Source of the DNA: Paracoccaceae bacterium
GTDB lineage: Bacteria; Pseudomonadota; Alphaproteobacteria; Rhodobacterales; Rhodobacteraceae
Assembly: GCA_030758115.1 (NCBI GenBank)
Contig: JANREX010000049.1
Span: 31,866-95,865, forward strand
Length of the DNA stretch: 64,000 bases
Direction of reading: 5' to 3'
Below, piece by piece: positions 55,103 through 63,950 of this stretch. A program made the translations under genes and the position numbers. Under the pieces are notes generated by a model. It ran no database searches. It was not told where the DNA came from and saw only the letters and a program-made list of their open reading frames with translations. Every line of letters starts with the position of its first letter. The stretch's first letter is position 1.

Positions 55103-55765
55103 TCAGGACAAGGCGGCAAGGCACAAATGCGCCGAGGCGACAACAGGATCGACGATGATCGACCCTTGGGGTGCCTTGATCCGGCGAGCAATGCTGGTCA
55201 TGCCTCCACAGCCCAGCACAATGCTGCTGCCGGGATAGCTGGCCGCGGTTTCATTCACCGATGCCTGCACCCTGCACAGGCTTTCCTGTCCAGAGTTGAT
55301 CTCCAGCACCGGAACGCCAGAGGCATGAACCCCGGCGCAACGGTCCGCCAGCTGCATTGCCCGAATGTTATCCTCGATCACCGGAATGGACACGTCCAGG
55401 CTTGTGACGACAGAAAAACGGCGGGCGGCGAGGCTTCCGGCGATGCATCCCGCCTCGCCAAGCCCGATCACGGGAAGCTTGCCACTGGCACGCAGAGTGC
55501 CAAGGCCGGTATCGTCGAAGCAGCCGATCACGATGGCCTTCACGCCCCGCCTGCAGGCCTCTTCAAACAACGCAAAGAGCCCGTCGAGGCAGTTTTCGAC
55601 ATCCGCAGGCCCCTGGATCGAGGCTGGCCCCCTGTCGTTGGTCATACCCACCACATCGGCCATGGCACCAACCGCAGCGTGGGCCGTTTCCACCATTTCG
55701 CTGGTCATGCGCTCGGTCGAATTGGGGTTGAGGATCGCGATCCTTGGTTTGAACCGTATCGTCAC
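55103..55765 (-). CDS. Asp/Glu/hydantoin racemase family protein
   Basis: 220 aa. The two catalytic-Cys neighbourhoods are visible: IGCFDDTGL (Cys about residue 79) and VLGCGGMTS (Cys about 182). The N-terminal NPNSTERMTSEM is the substrate-binding strand. Family members interconvert enantiomers of hydantoins, aspartate, glutamate or related compounds, or are maleate isomerases. It overlaps the ATPase gene upstream by 4 bases, so it is cotranslated with the transporter and probably acts on the imported compound. Confidence 0.88.
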   Translation of the reverse strand: MTIRFKPRIAILNPNSTERMTSEMVETAHAAVGAMADVVGMTNDRGPASIQGPADVENCLDGLFALFEEACRRGVKAIVIGCFDDTGLGTLRASGKLPVIGLGEAGCIAGSLAARRFSVVTSLDVSIPVIEDNIRAMQLADRCAGVHASGVPVLEINSGQESLCRVQASVNETAASYPGSSIVLGCGGMTSIARRIKAPQGSIIVDPVVASAHLCLAALS

Positions 55766-56781
55766 GATGTGCTCTCCGCATCTGCCAGCGCACCAAGGCA
55801 GCTTGCCTGGACACAGCGGGCCCAGCGTCCATTCCCGCCGTTCCAGATCGGCAGAGGACTCATGCTGCAGGCGGTTTCGGCATGAGCGCAGCGCGGTGCA
55901 AAGGAACAGCCCTCGGGCAGGGCGTTCAGCGGAGGCGGGGCACCAGGCACCGCATCAAGGCGTGTACCGGGTGCCGCCCCGACAAGGTTGGCAGCCAAAA
56001 GTCCCTTGGAATAAGGATGGCGCGCATCCCGGATCACGTCCTTGACCGACCCCGTTTCCACAAAGCTACCTGCATACATCACGGCCAGACGGTCGGACAC
56101 TTCGACCGCAACGCCAATGTCATGGGTGACGAAGATCACGCCCATGCCCAGTTCCTTCTGCAGGTCGCGCAGCAGTAACAGGATCTGGATCTGAACCGTT
56201 GCATCGAGCGCCGTCGTCGGCTCGTCCGCCAGCAGAAGCTTGGGGCGGCAGGCGAGGGCCAGCGCGATCATTGCGCGCTGGCGCATCCCACCCGACATTT
56301 CATGCGGGTAATTGGCCAGTCGCCGCTTGGCAGATGGAATCCGCACGATCTCAAGCATCTCCAGCGCCCGTGCCATCGCGTCGCTTTTCGAAAGTCCGTC
56401 GTGGCGGATAACCGTTTCTGCGATCTGCTGTCCTATGGTGTAGACGGGATCGAGCGCGAGCGAGGGATCCTGAAAAATCATCGACGCCACACCGCCGCGA
56501 TGGTCCGCCAGGGCGCGCCCCTGCAAGGCAAGAACGTCTTGCCCGTCCACCTCGACCTGGCCTGTGATCCTCGTTTTCCTCTCTGGCAGGAGGCGCAGCA
56601 GGGTCTTGAGCGTGACACTCTTGCCCGAGCCGCTTTCACCGAGGATGCCAAGCACTTCGCCGGGAGCCAGATCAAAGCTGACGGAATTCACGGCATGGAC
56701 CGGCGGCGTGCCGGCAAAGCGGACAGACAGGTCGCGGACGCGGACAAGCGGTGTGTCGTTCGGTGACCGAAACGGTGTCAT
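55762..56781 (-). CDS. Peptide/nickel ABC transporter ATP-binding protein (DppD type)
   Basis: 339 aa. Walker [12 protein letters not shown] signature MSGGMRQR, and the oligopeptide-family C-terminal extension with a Cys cluster ([13 protein letters not shown]) that in relatives binds iron-sulfur. It partners the second ATPase encoded by the adjoining upstream gene. Start ATG 56781 gives the standard RDLSVRFAG strand close to the N-terminus. Confidence 0.93.
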   Translation of the reverse strand: MTPFRSPNDTPLVRVRDLSVRFAGTPPVHAVNSVSFDLAPGEVLGILGESGSGKSVTLKTLLRLLPERKTRITGQVEVDGQDVLALQGRALADHRGGVASMIFQDPSLALDPVYTIGQQIAETVIRHDGLSKSDAMARALEMLEIVRIPSAKRRLANYPHEMSGGMRQRAMIALALACRPKLLLADEPTTALDATVQIQILLLLRDLQKELGMGVIFVTHDIGVAVEVSDRLAVMYAGSFVETGSVKDVIRDARHPYSKGLLAANLVGAAPGTRLDAVPGAPPPLNALPEGCSFAPRCAHAETACSMSPLPIWNGGNGRWARCVQASCLGALADAESTS

Positions 56782-57752
56782 GCGACATGCTCCTTGGCGC
56801 TGTTGAGATGGCAGGCCGCGAAATGGGTCTTGCCGACTTTGTGCTGGGCAGGCGCCTGCGCTGAACAGGGGGCAAAAACCCGCGAGCATCGCGTGTGGAA
56901 CCGGCAGCCCTGCGGCGGATCGATCGGGTTTGGCGGGTCACCGGCAAGCGGGGCCTCCATCGTCCTCCGATCCGGATCCAGCGATGGCATCGCCGCCAAC
57001 AGCGCTTGGGTATAGGGGTGACAGGGCGCGCTGTAGAGGCTTTCCACCGGTCCGATCTCGGCGACTTCGCCCAGATACATCACCATCACCCGGTCAGAGA
57101 TGTGGCGCACCACGTTCAGGTCGTGGCTGATGAACACATAGGTCAGACCCCGTTCGCGTCGCAGGTCCATGAGCAGGTTCAGCACCTGCGCCTCGACGGA
57201 TTTGTCCAGCGCCGAAACCGCCTCATCCAGTACGATCACCTGCGGATCGAAGGCCAGCGCGCGTGCGATGTTGACCCGCTGCCGCTGCCCGCCTGAGAGT
57301 TCATGCGCGTAACGTCCGCCAAAGCGGGACGGGTCCAGACCGACGCGATCGAGCAGGTCTTGCGCCTTGCGCGTTGCGTCGGATCTGGACATGCCGTGCA
57401 CCGTGGGACCGAAGGCCACCGCGTCGATCATCGTCATGCGCGGATTGAGCGAGGCGAAACTGTCCTGAAACACCATCTGCACCTTGCTGCGAAACGCCTT
57501 GAGCGGCAGTTCGCGCCCGACGACCTTGCCCTGATAGTGCACTTCGCCGCTGTCGGGCGTCAGCAGTTGCACCAGCAGGCGCGCCATCGTGGATTTGCCA
57601 CAGCCGCTTTCACCGACCACGCCCAACGTTTCACCTGAGGCGAGTTCAAAACTGACGTCATTCACGGCGCGCACAAACTTGCGCGCCGCGCCGAAGCCGC
57701 CTGCTTTGAAGTGTTTGACAAGGTTATGGGCGGACAGGATAGGCGTGCTCAT
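56778..57752 (-). CDS. Peptide/nickel ABC transporter ATP-binding protein (DppF type)
   Basis: 324 aa. Walker A GESGCGKST and signature [12 protein letters not shown], with the DppF/OppF C-terminal zinc-like RCRFHTRCSRVFAPC region. The start at 57752 overlaps the DppC-like gene stop by 4 bases (ATGA). It forms the second nucleotide-binding half of the importer. Confidence 0.93.
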   Translation of the reverse strand: MSTPILSAHNLVKHFKAGGFGAARKFVRAVNDVSFELASGETLGVVGESGCGKSTMARLLVQLLTPDSGEVHYQGKVVGRELPLKAFRSKVQMVFQDSFASLNPRMTMIDAVAFGPTVHGMSRSDATRKAQDLLDRVGLDPSRFGGRYAHELSGGQRQRVNIARALAFDPQVIVLDEAVSALDKSVEAQVLNLLMDLRRERGLTYVFISHDLNVVRHISDRVMVMYLGEVAEIGPVESLYSAPCHPYTQALLAAMPSLDPDRRTMEAPLAGDPPNPIDPPQGCRFHTRCSRVFAPCSAQAPAQHKVGKTHFAACHLNSAKEHVA

Positions 57753-58636
57753 TGCTTTACATCCATGGCGGATCTCAACCCATCGCTGAGCATGTTGAAC
57801 GAGATCGAGGTCAGGAAGATCATCACGCCAGGCAGGGCGGCCAGCCAGGGCTGGACGTAGATCGCGTTGCGCAATGTGTTGAGCATCAGGCCCCACTCCG
57901 CATTGGGCGGACTGACCCCGAGGCCGAGAAAGGACAAACCAGCAGCAAGGATCATCGATACAGAGATCAGGCTGGTCGCGTAGACAAAGATCGGGCCAAG
58001 CACGTTGCCCAGAACGTGATCGCGCACGATCCGCAGGCTTGAGGCACCGCTGGCTTGAGCGGCTTCGATATATTCCAGCTTGCGCACCGAGGTGGTGACA
58101 CTTTCAGCGACGCGGGCAATCGGCGGGATAAAGACGACAGTCAGCGACAAAAGCCCGTTCAGGATTCCTGCGCCCAAGGCACCGGAAATGGCAATGGCCA
58201 ATAGAACCGACGGGAAAGCGTAGAGAACATCGAGCACCCGCATGGTGATCGTGTTGACCCAGCCGCCAAGGTAACCAGCGGCGATCCCGATGGCCGCGCC
58301 GATGGCAAAGGCGATCAGAACAGGCACGACCCCCATGAACAGCGACAGGCGCGCTCCGTAGATCAGACGACTGAGCATGTCGCGGCCCAATTCGTCGGCA
58401 CCAAGCGGATAGCCTTCGGTGCCGATTGGTGACAGGCGCTTGATCATGCTGCCGTCCAGTGGGTCGGCAGGTGCGATCCATGGCGCGAAGATCGCCATCA
58501 GCACCAGCCCCGCGGCAACGCATCCGGCGCAGACGGCAACCTTGTCTCGCAGGAACCGCGTCCAGACGGACCGCCAGTAGCCTTGGGATTTTTCGATGGC
58601 GGCGAGGCGCGCCACGGCATCTGCCGTCACAGCCAT
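57749..58636 (-). CDS. Peptide/nickel ABC transporter permease (DppC type)
   Basis: 295 aa. Six helices, with an N-terminal extension carrying the Opp-C-terminal helix (RDKVAVCAGCVAAGLVLMAIF), and a coupling loop ARVAESVTTSVRKLEYIEAAQASG. The gene starts 3 bases after the DppB stop. Together with DppB it forms the membrane channel. Confidence 0.92.
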   Translation of the reverse strand: MAVTADAVARLAAIEKSQGYWRSVWTRFLRDKVAVCAGCVAAGLVLMAIFAPWIAPADPLDGSMIKRLSPIGTEGYPLGADELGRDMLSRLIYGARLSLFMGVVPVLIAFAIGAAIGIAAGYLGGWVNTITMRVLDVLYAFPSVLLAIAISGALGAGILNGLLSLTVVFIPPIARVAESVTTSVRKLEYIEAAQASGASSLRIVRDHVLGNVLGPIFVYATSLISVSMILAAGLSFLGLGVSPPNAEWGLMLNTLRNAIYVQPWLAALPGVMIFLTSISFNMLSDGLRSAMDVKQ

Positions 58637-58639
58637 GTT

Positions 58640-59593
58640 TCAGCCCCTTTGCAAACGTGGGTCGAGCGAGGTTTGCGCCACATCGACCAGCAGGTTGAGG
58701 ACCACGAAGAACATCGCGAGCACGAGAATGGTGCCCTGCAAAAGCGGCAGGTCGCGCTGAAAGATCGCCTGGCCAAGAAGAAACCCCGTGCCGGGCCACG
58801 AGAACACGGTTTCGATCAGGATCGAGCCGCCCAGCAGGTAGCCCAGCTGCAGGCCCATCACGGCCAAAGCGGTGGGCGCCGCATTCTTGATCACATGCGC
58901 CAGCACACCGCGATCCAACAGGCCCTTGGCGCGCAGGCCCGACACGAATTCCTGTTGCAGAATATCCGCCACCAGCGCACGCACGGTGCGGGCGACGATA
59001 CCCATCGGGATCACCGACATCGTGACGGCAGGCAGGATCAGATACTGCATGTGTTCCCAATCCCAGACCCATTGGCTTGATCCACCAGGGCCGGCACCTG
59101 TTGCGGGCAACCAGCGCAGTTCGACCGAAAAGATGATGACCATGACCATGCCAAGCCAGTAGTGCGGCACCGATACGCCGATCACGGAAATTGCCGTTGC
59201 AAGCTTGTCGATCCAGCTGTCCCGGAAATACCCCGCGACAAAGCCGAACAACCCGCCGAGGGTAAAGCCAATGATGGTCGCCGTCACTGCCAGGATCAGA
59301 GTGTTGCCGACGGCGTTGAAGACTTCGGACGCCACGGGACGACCGGTGGCAATCGAATTTCCCAGATCCCCCTGAAGTGCCAGGCCCAGCCAGCGCAGGA
59401 ATTGCTCGGGATAGGAACGGTCAAATCCGTAGATCGCCATCATCTGCTCTTGCAACTCGACCGAGGCATCTGGCGGCAGGATCGAGACGAGAGGATCACC
59501 GGGAGAGATGTGGACAAGTGCGAAACACACCAACGACACGCCAAGCATGATCGGCACGGTGTAGAAAACGCGGCGCAGGATGAAGGAAAGCAT
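58640..59593 (-). CDS. Peptide/nickel ABC transporter permease (DppB type)
   Basis: 317 aa. Starts MLSFILRRVFYTVPIMLGVS with a single N-terminal helix before the five-helix permease core; the coupling loop is VSGLRAKGLLDRGVLAHVIKN. It precedes the DppC gene with a 3-base gap and follows the solute-binding protein gene after a strong hairpin. Confidence 0.92.
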   Translation of the reverse strand: MLSFILRRVFYTVPIMLGVSLVCFALVHISPGDPLVSILPPDASVELQEQMMAIYGFDRSYPEQFLRWLGLALQGDLGNSIATGRPVASEVFNAVGNTLILAVTATIIGFTLGGLFGFVAGYFRDSWIDKLATAISVIGVSVPHYWLGMVMVIIFSVELRWLPATGAGPGGSSQWVWDWEHMQYLILPAVTMSVIPMGIVARTVRALVADILQQEFVSGLRAKGLLDRGVLAHVIKNAAPTALAVMGLQLGYLLGGSILIETVFSWPGTGFLLGQAIFQRDLPLLQGTILVLAMFFVVLNLLVDVAQTSLDPRLQRG

Positions 59594-59616
59594 GTGCGGG
59601 TTGGCCTGTCAAAGAA

Positions 59617-59642
59617 GGGTCGCCCCGAACCCGGGGCGACCC
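59617..59642 (-). terminator. Perfect 10-bp hairpin between binding protein and DppB genes
   Basis: GGGTCGCCCC and GGGGCGACCC pair around a GAACCC loop; on the minus strand TTCTTT follows. In such operons this hairpin usually partly ends transcription or stabilises the binding-protein mRNA so that it is made in excess. Confidence 0.65.
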
Positions 59643-59658
59643 CAATGGATGGTGGGAA

Positions 59659-61308
59659 TCACTCTTCGACGGTCATCGGAGCGATGTCGATGAACCAGTT
59701 CTTCGGCTGTGTGACATTGCCGACCTTTGCCGACATAGCGCGCGGGCCCACGTCATGAGCGATCCAGACGAACGGCGCTTCCTCGACGATCCGGGTGTGC
59801 AGGCGGGCCAGAGCCGCATCACGATCGGCATCCGCGAACGACGTCCGGGCATCCGCTATCAAGGCATCGAATTCCGCGTTCCCGAACAGGCCCCAGTTGT
59901 TGGACACGGGCGGGAACGTTTGGGTCGACACAAAGCGCACCATGGCAAAGAACGGGTCCATCGTGGCGAAGGACACGTTGATCGCATTGGCACCACGCGC
60001 GCTTTCATCCGCCGCACCTTTGCGCCAGTTGGTGAACACGGTGTTCCATTCCAGAACGTCCAGTTCGACATCGAAGAAGCAATCGGCCAGCGATTGCTGC
60101 ACGTATTCGTTCATCGTGACCGGCTGCATCTGGCCGGACCCGGAGGCCGAGGTCTGCACCTTCACCTTGATCGGGTTCTCTGCCGAGAAGCCCGCCTCGG
60201 CCATCAGCGCACGTGCCGTGTCGGGATCGTAGCGAATGTCGAATGACGGGTTGCCCCACCACGGATGGCCCGGCTCGACCGAGCCTTTCGGGATGCCCAT
60301 GTAGCCGCCGAGCAGAACCTGCAGCTCTTCGCGGTTCACACAGAGATTGGCCGCGTGGCGCACCCGCTTGTCGAGCCAGGGCGAGCCTTCATGGAAGGAC
60401 AGCTGCCACGGCCAGACATGCGGCTGCGGGTTGGAATAGATGACGTTGCCTTCGGCCTGAATGCGCGGGATCGCGTCCGGTGCCGGGGCTTCGATCCAGT
60501 CGACCTGACCGGACAGCAGCGCAGCGGTGCGGGCGTTGGCGTCGGGCAGCGGCACCAGCACCACGCGGTCGATGGTGGGTGTACGGGCCGGATCCCAGTA
60601 GTTTTCATTCTTGACCATTTCGAACCGCTCACGCGGCACGAACAGATCGCCTTCGAACGGGCCCGTGCCCGACGGATCAAAGGCAAAGGCAGTCCAGGCG
60701 GCGGCAGCACGTTCCTTGGGGTCGGTGATCGACGCATCGACGGCGTCATAGAGCGACTGCCAGTGCGTCGGCGACGCCATGAACAGCATCGTCATGTTGA
60801 GCGGCAGGAAGCTGTCCGGCTGCGTGGTGGTCAACTCGACGGTCAGATCGTCGATGGCACGGGCCGAGGCAAGTGTCGGCATACGCGACTTGGTGGCCCC
60901 TACCTGATCAGGCGCGAAGTGCGGTGCGTTTTCGTCAAGCACCTTCTGCACGTTCCAGACCACCGCTTCGGCGGTGAACGGCGCGCCGTCGTGGAAGGTC
61001 ACCCCTTCACGCAGGGTGAAGGTCCACTTTGTCGTGTCATCCGGGTTCACAGCCCAGGATGTAGCCAACCCGGGAACGATGCCGCTCGGCTTGGTTTCCG
61101 ACGACAGGTCCCAATGGGTCAGAGCATCATACATCGGTATGCCGGTGAAACGGTTGCCTTCAAAGCCCTGATCCGGTTGACCGGACGTGCGTGGGATATC
61201 CGCAGCCGTCATGCCGATGGTGAGCGTTTTTTCGGCCAAGGCCGGACCTGCAGCCAGCATCGCGGCGGCCAATGCGATCGCAGAGGATCGGTACACAGTA
61301 TTCCTCAT
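59659..61308 (-). CDS. Peptide/nickel ABC transporter solute-binding protein
   Basis: 549 aa, SBP_bac_5 family. Signal peptide MRNTVYRSSAIALAAAMLAAGPALA, then EKTLTIGMTAADIPRTSG, the typical start of cluster C binding proteins. ATG 61308 follows AGGAGTTACGAA. It delivers an unknown peptide, metal complex or other small molecule; the adjacent racemase suggests a chiral or hydantoin-like ligand. First gene of the five-gene operon. Confidence 0.93.
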   Translation of the reverse strand: MRNTVYRSSAIALAAAMLAAGPALAEKTLTIGMTAADIPRTSGQPDQGFEGNRFTGIPMYDALTHWDLSSETKPSGIVPGLATSWAVNPDDTTKWTFTLREGVTFHDGAPFTAEAVVWNVQKVLDENAPHFAPDQVGATKSRMPTLASARAIDDLTVELTTTQPDSFLPLNMTMLFMASPTHWQSLYDAVDASITDPKERAAAAWTAFAFDPSGTGPFEGDLFVPRERFEMVKNENYWDPARTPTIDRVVLVPLPDANARTAALLSGQVDWIEAPAPDAIPRIQAEGNVIYSNPQPHVWPWQLSFHEGSPWLDKRVRHAANLCVNREELQVLLGGYMGIPKGSVEPGHPWWGNPSFDIRYDPDTARALMAEAGFSAENPIKVKVQTSASGSGQMQPVTMNEYVQQSLADCFFDVELDVLEWNTVFTNWRKGAADESARGANAINVSFATMDPFFAMVRFVSTQTFPPVSNNWGLFGNAEFDALIADARTSFADADRDAALARLHTRIVEEAPFVWIAHDVGPRAMSAKVGNVTQPKNWFIDIAPMTVEE

Positions 61309-61595
61309 TTCGTAACTCCTGTTGAACGTCCGGACCAAGCCTTTCACTCCGGCCTTGTCCCTGCTCGAGAGATTGAGAAGCCACCAACTTACGTCGACAA
61401 ATTACTTCTGGATTGTATACGTTCTTGATGAAAAAAGTTCACAACAGCCTCAAATTCGCTCACCCGCAACCTGAACGCCTGCAATTTAGGCGAAAAATGA
61501 TGTGGCCAAGAAAGCATCCAAACTGGGGATGACATTCAGAGCCAAAAGTCCGACAAGAGCAGGTGAAAACTGTACACAGCCGTGAACGGTAAAAG
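61309..61595. promoter_or_regulatory. Divergent control region of the ABC operon and GntR gene
   Basis: 287 bases that must hold both promoters. Two small palindrome-like sites may be operators: ATTGTATACGTT at 61412-61423 and ACTGTACACAGC near 61569-61580, the second close to the regulator's start. Neither has been shown to bind a GntR protein. No small gene was seen. Confidence 0.35.
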
Positions 61596-62306
61596 ATGAG
61601 CATTTCGCAACAAGAGGCAAATTTCAGCAGGCGGCTGGACGCGGATCTCGTGCAAAACCCTGTGTTTACAGGCGTTGAGCGTGCTATTCTCGAGCAACGC
61701 CTGCCGCCCGGAACCCGTCTTGCAGAAACCGATCTGGCCGAGTTTTACGGCGTGTCGCGCACGGTTGTCCGGACCGGACTTCAGGCGCTTGCCCATTCCC
61801 ACCTAGTGACCTTGCGCCCGAATCGCGGTGCCAGTGTTGCCAACCCGTCACCACGCGAGGCGCGCGAGGTGTTCGAAGCACGTGAGCTTCTTGAACCTCG
61901 CTCTGCCCGCGAAGCGGCCCGGCGCGCCGGCCGCGCCGATGTGCGGGCATTGCGGCTTCATGCTCAGGAAGAACACGAAGCCATGAGTGCCAACGAATCA
62001 GGACGCGCGCTTCGGCTGTCTGGACGGTTCCACGTCATGATCGCGCAGATCGCAAACCAGCGCACCATCGCCGAGATCATCGAGAACCTGGTATCGCGGT
62101 CGTCACTGATCATCGCCTTGTATTGGACCCGGTCGAGCACACGCTGCGACGAAGGCTGCCACAATGCCCTCATTGACGCGATTGAGCGGAATGATGCCGT
62201 CGAAGCCGAGGAATTGATGCGCAGTCACCTGGTCGAGCTGCATTCGGCCCTGCGTTTTGACAATGGGGACTCGTCCAACAAGACGCTCAAGGACATGTTG
62301 AGCTAA
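61596..62306 (+). CDS. GntR family regulator with FCD effector domain
   Basis: 236 aa. N-terminal winged helix-turn-helix of GntR type (LAEFYGVSRTVVRTGLQALAHSHLV) and a C-terminal all-helical FCD domain (from about residue 85), whose His/Asp residues may bind a metal and an organic acid. It is divergent from the ABC operon and is the likely local regulator of uptake. The gene's stop codon is overlapped by the transposase remnant on the other strand. Confidence 0.92.
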   Translation: MSISQQEANFSRRLDADLVQNPVFTGVERAILEQRLPPGTRLAETDLAEFYGVSRTVVRTGLQALAHSHLVTLRPNRGASVANPSPREAREVFEARELLEPRSAREAARRAGRADVRALRLHAQEEHEAMSANESGRALRLSGRFHVMIAQIANQRTIAEIIENLVSRSSLIIALYWTRSSTRCDEGCHNALIDAIERNDAVEAEELMRSHLVELHSALRFDNGDSSNKTLKDMLS

Positions 62307-62749
62307 AGCTTCCGACTTTTAACCTGAGGCATATCTGAACCGCGCCGGGTTTGCCGGAGGCTGATTTGTCTTAGGCACGCGGCCATGTCTGATCTTTCCA
62401 GAGCGGCGTAGAAGTTTGCCTCAGCCTCTGCTGGCGGGATATTCCCGATGGGTTCCAGCAGGCGGCGGTTGTTGAACCAGTCGACCCATTCGAGTGTGGC
62501 GTATTCCACGGCGTCGAAGCTGCGCCATGGCCCACGGCGGTGAATGACCTCAGCCTTGAAGAGACCGTTGATCGTCTCGGCCAAAGCATTGTCGTAGCTG
62601 TCGCCGACGCCGCCAACCGAGGGCTCAATGCCCGCCTCGGCAAGGCGTTCGGTGTATTTGATCGACAGATATTGCGATCCGCGATCCGAGTGATGCACCA
62701 GCCCCGAGCCTGGCTGTCGCTGATGAACAGCCTGTTCGAGAGCATCCAT

Positions 62750-62790
62750 TGCCCGGCAGGCGATTTGTGAAACAAATCTGCCGGGAGGGG
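62750..62790 (+). repeat. Short hairpin insert within the transposase, element 2
   Basis: TGCCCGGCA, then GGC, a 7-bp stem GATTTGT/ACAAATC with a GAA loop, then TGCC and GGGAGGGG. An outer stem CCCGGCA/TGCCGGG (62752-62758 with 62779-62785) also pairs. It interrupts FVLDALEQ and adds about 43 bases, shifting the frame. It shares its ends with element 1. Confidence 0.7.
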
Positions 62791-62887
62791 AGCACGAACC
62801 CGGCATGCGCTGTCCGGCTTACCCGCCAACCGACGATGCGGCGGGCAAAGGCATCGATGACAAATGCCACGTAGACGAAGCCCTGCC

Positions 62888-62923
62888 CCCCTCTCACACA
62901 TGCTTTGCATGTGTTGCCGGGCA
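62888..62923 (-). repeat. Short hairpin insert within the transposase, element 1
   Basis: Read on the minus strand: TGCCCGGCA, a perfect 8-bp stem ACACATGC/GCATGTGT with an AAA loop, and GAGAGGGG. It interrupts TYVATWQGFVYV. An outer 6-bp pair CTGCCC/GGGCAG also flanks it. It has the same ends as element 2 but a different core, and lies in the opposite orientation. Confidence 0.7.
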
Positions 62924-63047
62924 GCGGTCGCCACATAGGTGAAGTCGCTGACCCAGAGGATGTCAGGTGCCGGTGCCTTGAACTGGCGGTTCACCTTGTC
63001 CAGCGGGCATGGCAGGGCCTTGTCGGGTATTGTCGTCCTCGCTTTCT

Positions 63048-63210
63048 TGCCGCGAAGCTTGCTGTCGACCGCCATGTTGAACAACGCGAGGTCGCGCGCG
63101 TTGCCTGCCATCTCGAGGCGGACGCGGATGGACCAGACATGCCTCGGCATGAGCGGGCGCTTCTGGCCGATGATGCGGCCCTTGTTCCAGGGAACTCGGA
63201 CAGGGCGCAG
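63048..63210 (-). pseudogene. Tyrosine recombinase N-terminal fragment joined to IS3
   Basis: About 50 codons reading VPWNKGRIIGQKRPLMPRHV and IRVRLEMAGNARDLALFNMA then VDSKLRG. This is the N-terminal segment of a family of short tyrosine-type recombinases, which normally continue LRGCDLV. Here KLRG is followed in-frame by KKARTTIPDKA from the IS3 transposase, so the recombinase lost its catalytic part. It may be the remains of the island's integration enzyme, or of an unrelated transposon. Confidence 0.65.
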
Positions 63211-63435
63211 GGCGGGGATGGCGCGCGGGTTCCGCTCCGGCAGCATATTTCGCGAATTCTCGAGGCTTACCCCTGCGATTGAGCTGTGTTGCCGCGCCAG
63301 GACATTTGCATCGGATGCACGCGCCTGCGCGGCGATCGTCGGGAGGAGCGCGAACACTCCAAGCACAGCCCAGGCAACACACAAGCCTGCAGCCACCAGC
63401 ACCCCGATCATACACTTGCGCCCACTACCGCACAC
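63211..63435 (-). other. Short ORF with a membrane helix, unassigned
   Basis: About 75 codons in the same frame just upstream of the recombinase fragment. It has one hydrophobic stretch MIGVLVAAGLCVAWAVLG that could be an export signal or a membrane anchor. I recognise no family. It may be a truncated gene or chance coding. Confidence 0.3.
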
Positions 63436-63950
63436 GAGTCTTTGCTAGCCTTGCAAGAATTTTCAGATCTCTACACGTCAATGCGAACTGCCAAGTGACC
63501 CATGGATCAATGTTTTATGAGCAACCTGCGGATGGGAGAAAGAAGCTCATGACAGGGAAGTGGTCGGCGTCCGGGATCTGGCCGGTGGCGGAAAGCCGGG
63601 CGCGCCTGATGGATCAGTAGCGCTTCGCCGAGTCGGGCCAAAGGCAGCTATGGGCCGGGCTCGTCGATCCTAGCGTCACCAGCGCAAGCGGGCCGATGCC
63701 AGCCACTCAAGAGCATAGAGGAGCCGCCTGAGAACTCGTCACTTGAAGGCTTGGACTACACGCTGGGGTGAGGGAGAACTTCGTTCTCGTGGTGCCCCAG
63801 GTGCACGACGACGCGAGTTCAGGCCAGTTTTGCCCCGCAAAACCCGTAGCAAGCGATTGGTCAAACAAGCACTGAATGATGGGAAAAATGTTGGGACGCC
63901 CGTCGCGACTGCCAAATAACCATTAAAAAAAGCTACTTATGTGAAGGATT
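63436..63950. other. Gene-free stretch next to tRNA-Ala
   Basis: About 515 bases. Short ORFs here have no recognisable features. A complete integrase would be expected at this place in an intact tRNA-targeted island, but none is present. No inverted repeats of note were seen. Confidence 0.5.

Larger units (their letters stand above)
62303..63047 (-). pseudogene. IS3-family transposase (OrfB), broken in three frames
   Basis: Three reading-frame pieces rebuild most of an IS3-group OrfB. Upstream piece: PLDKVNRQFKAPAPDILWVS and TYVAT; middle piece: QGFVYVAFVIDAFARRIVGW; last piece: DALEQAV, HHSDRGSQYLSIKYTERLAE, GDSYDNALAETINGLFKAE and the terminal EAEANFYAALE. The first catalytic Asp region is present. 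The pieces shift frame exactly at two short hairpin inserts (62750-62790 and 62888-62923). The right terminal inverted repeat begins at 62336 (TGAACCGCGCCGGG). It runs on to 62303 because the original stop is lost. Inactive. Confidence 0.85.
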
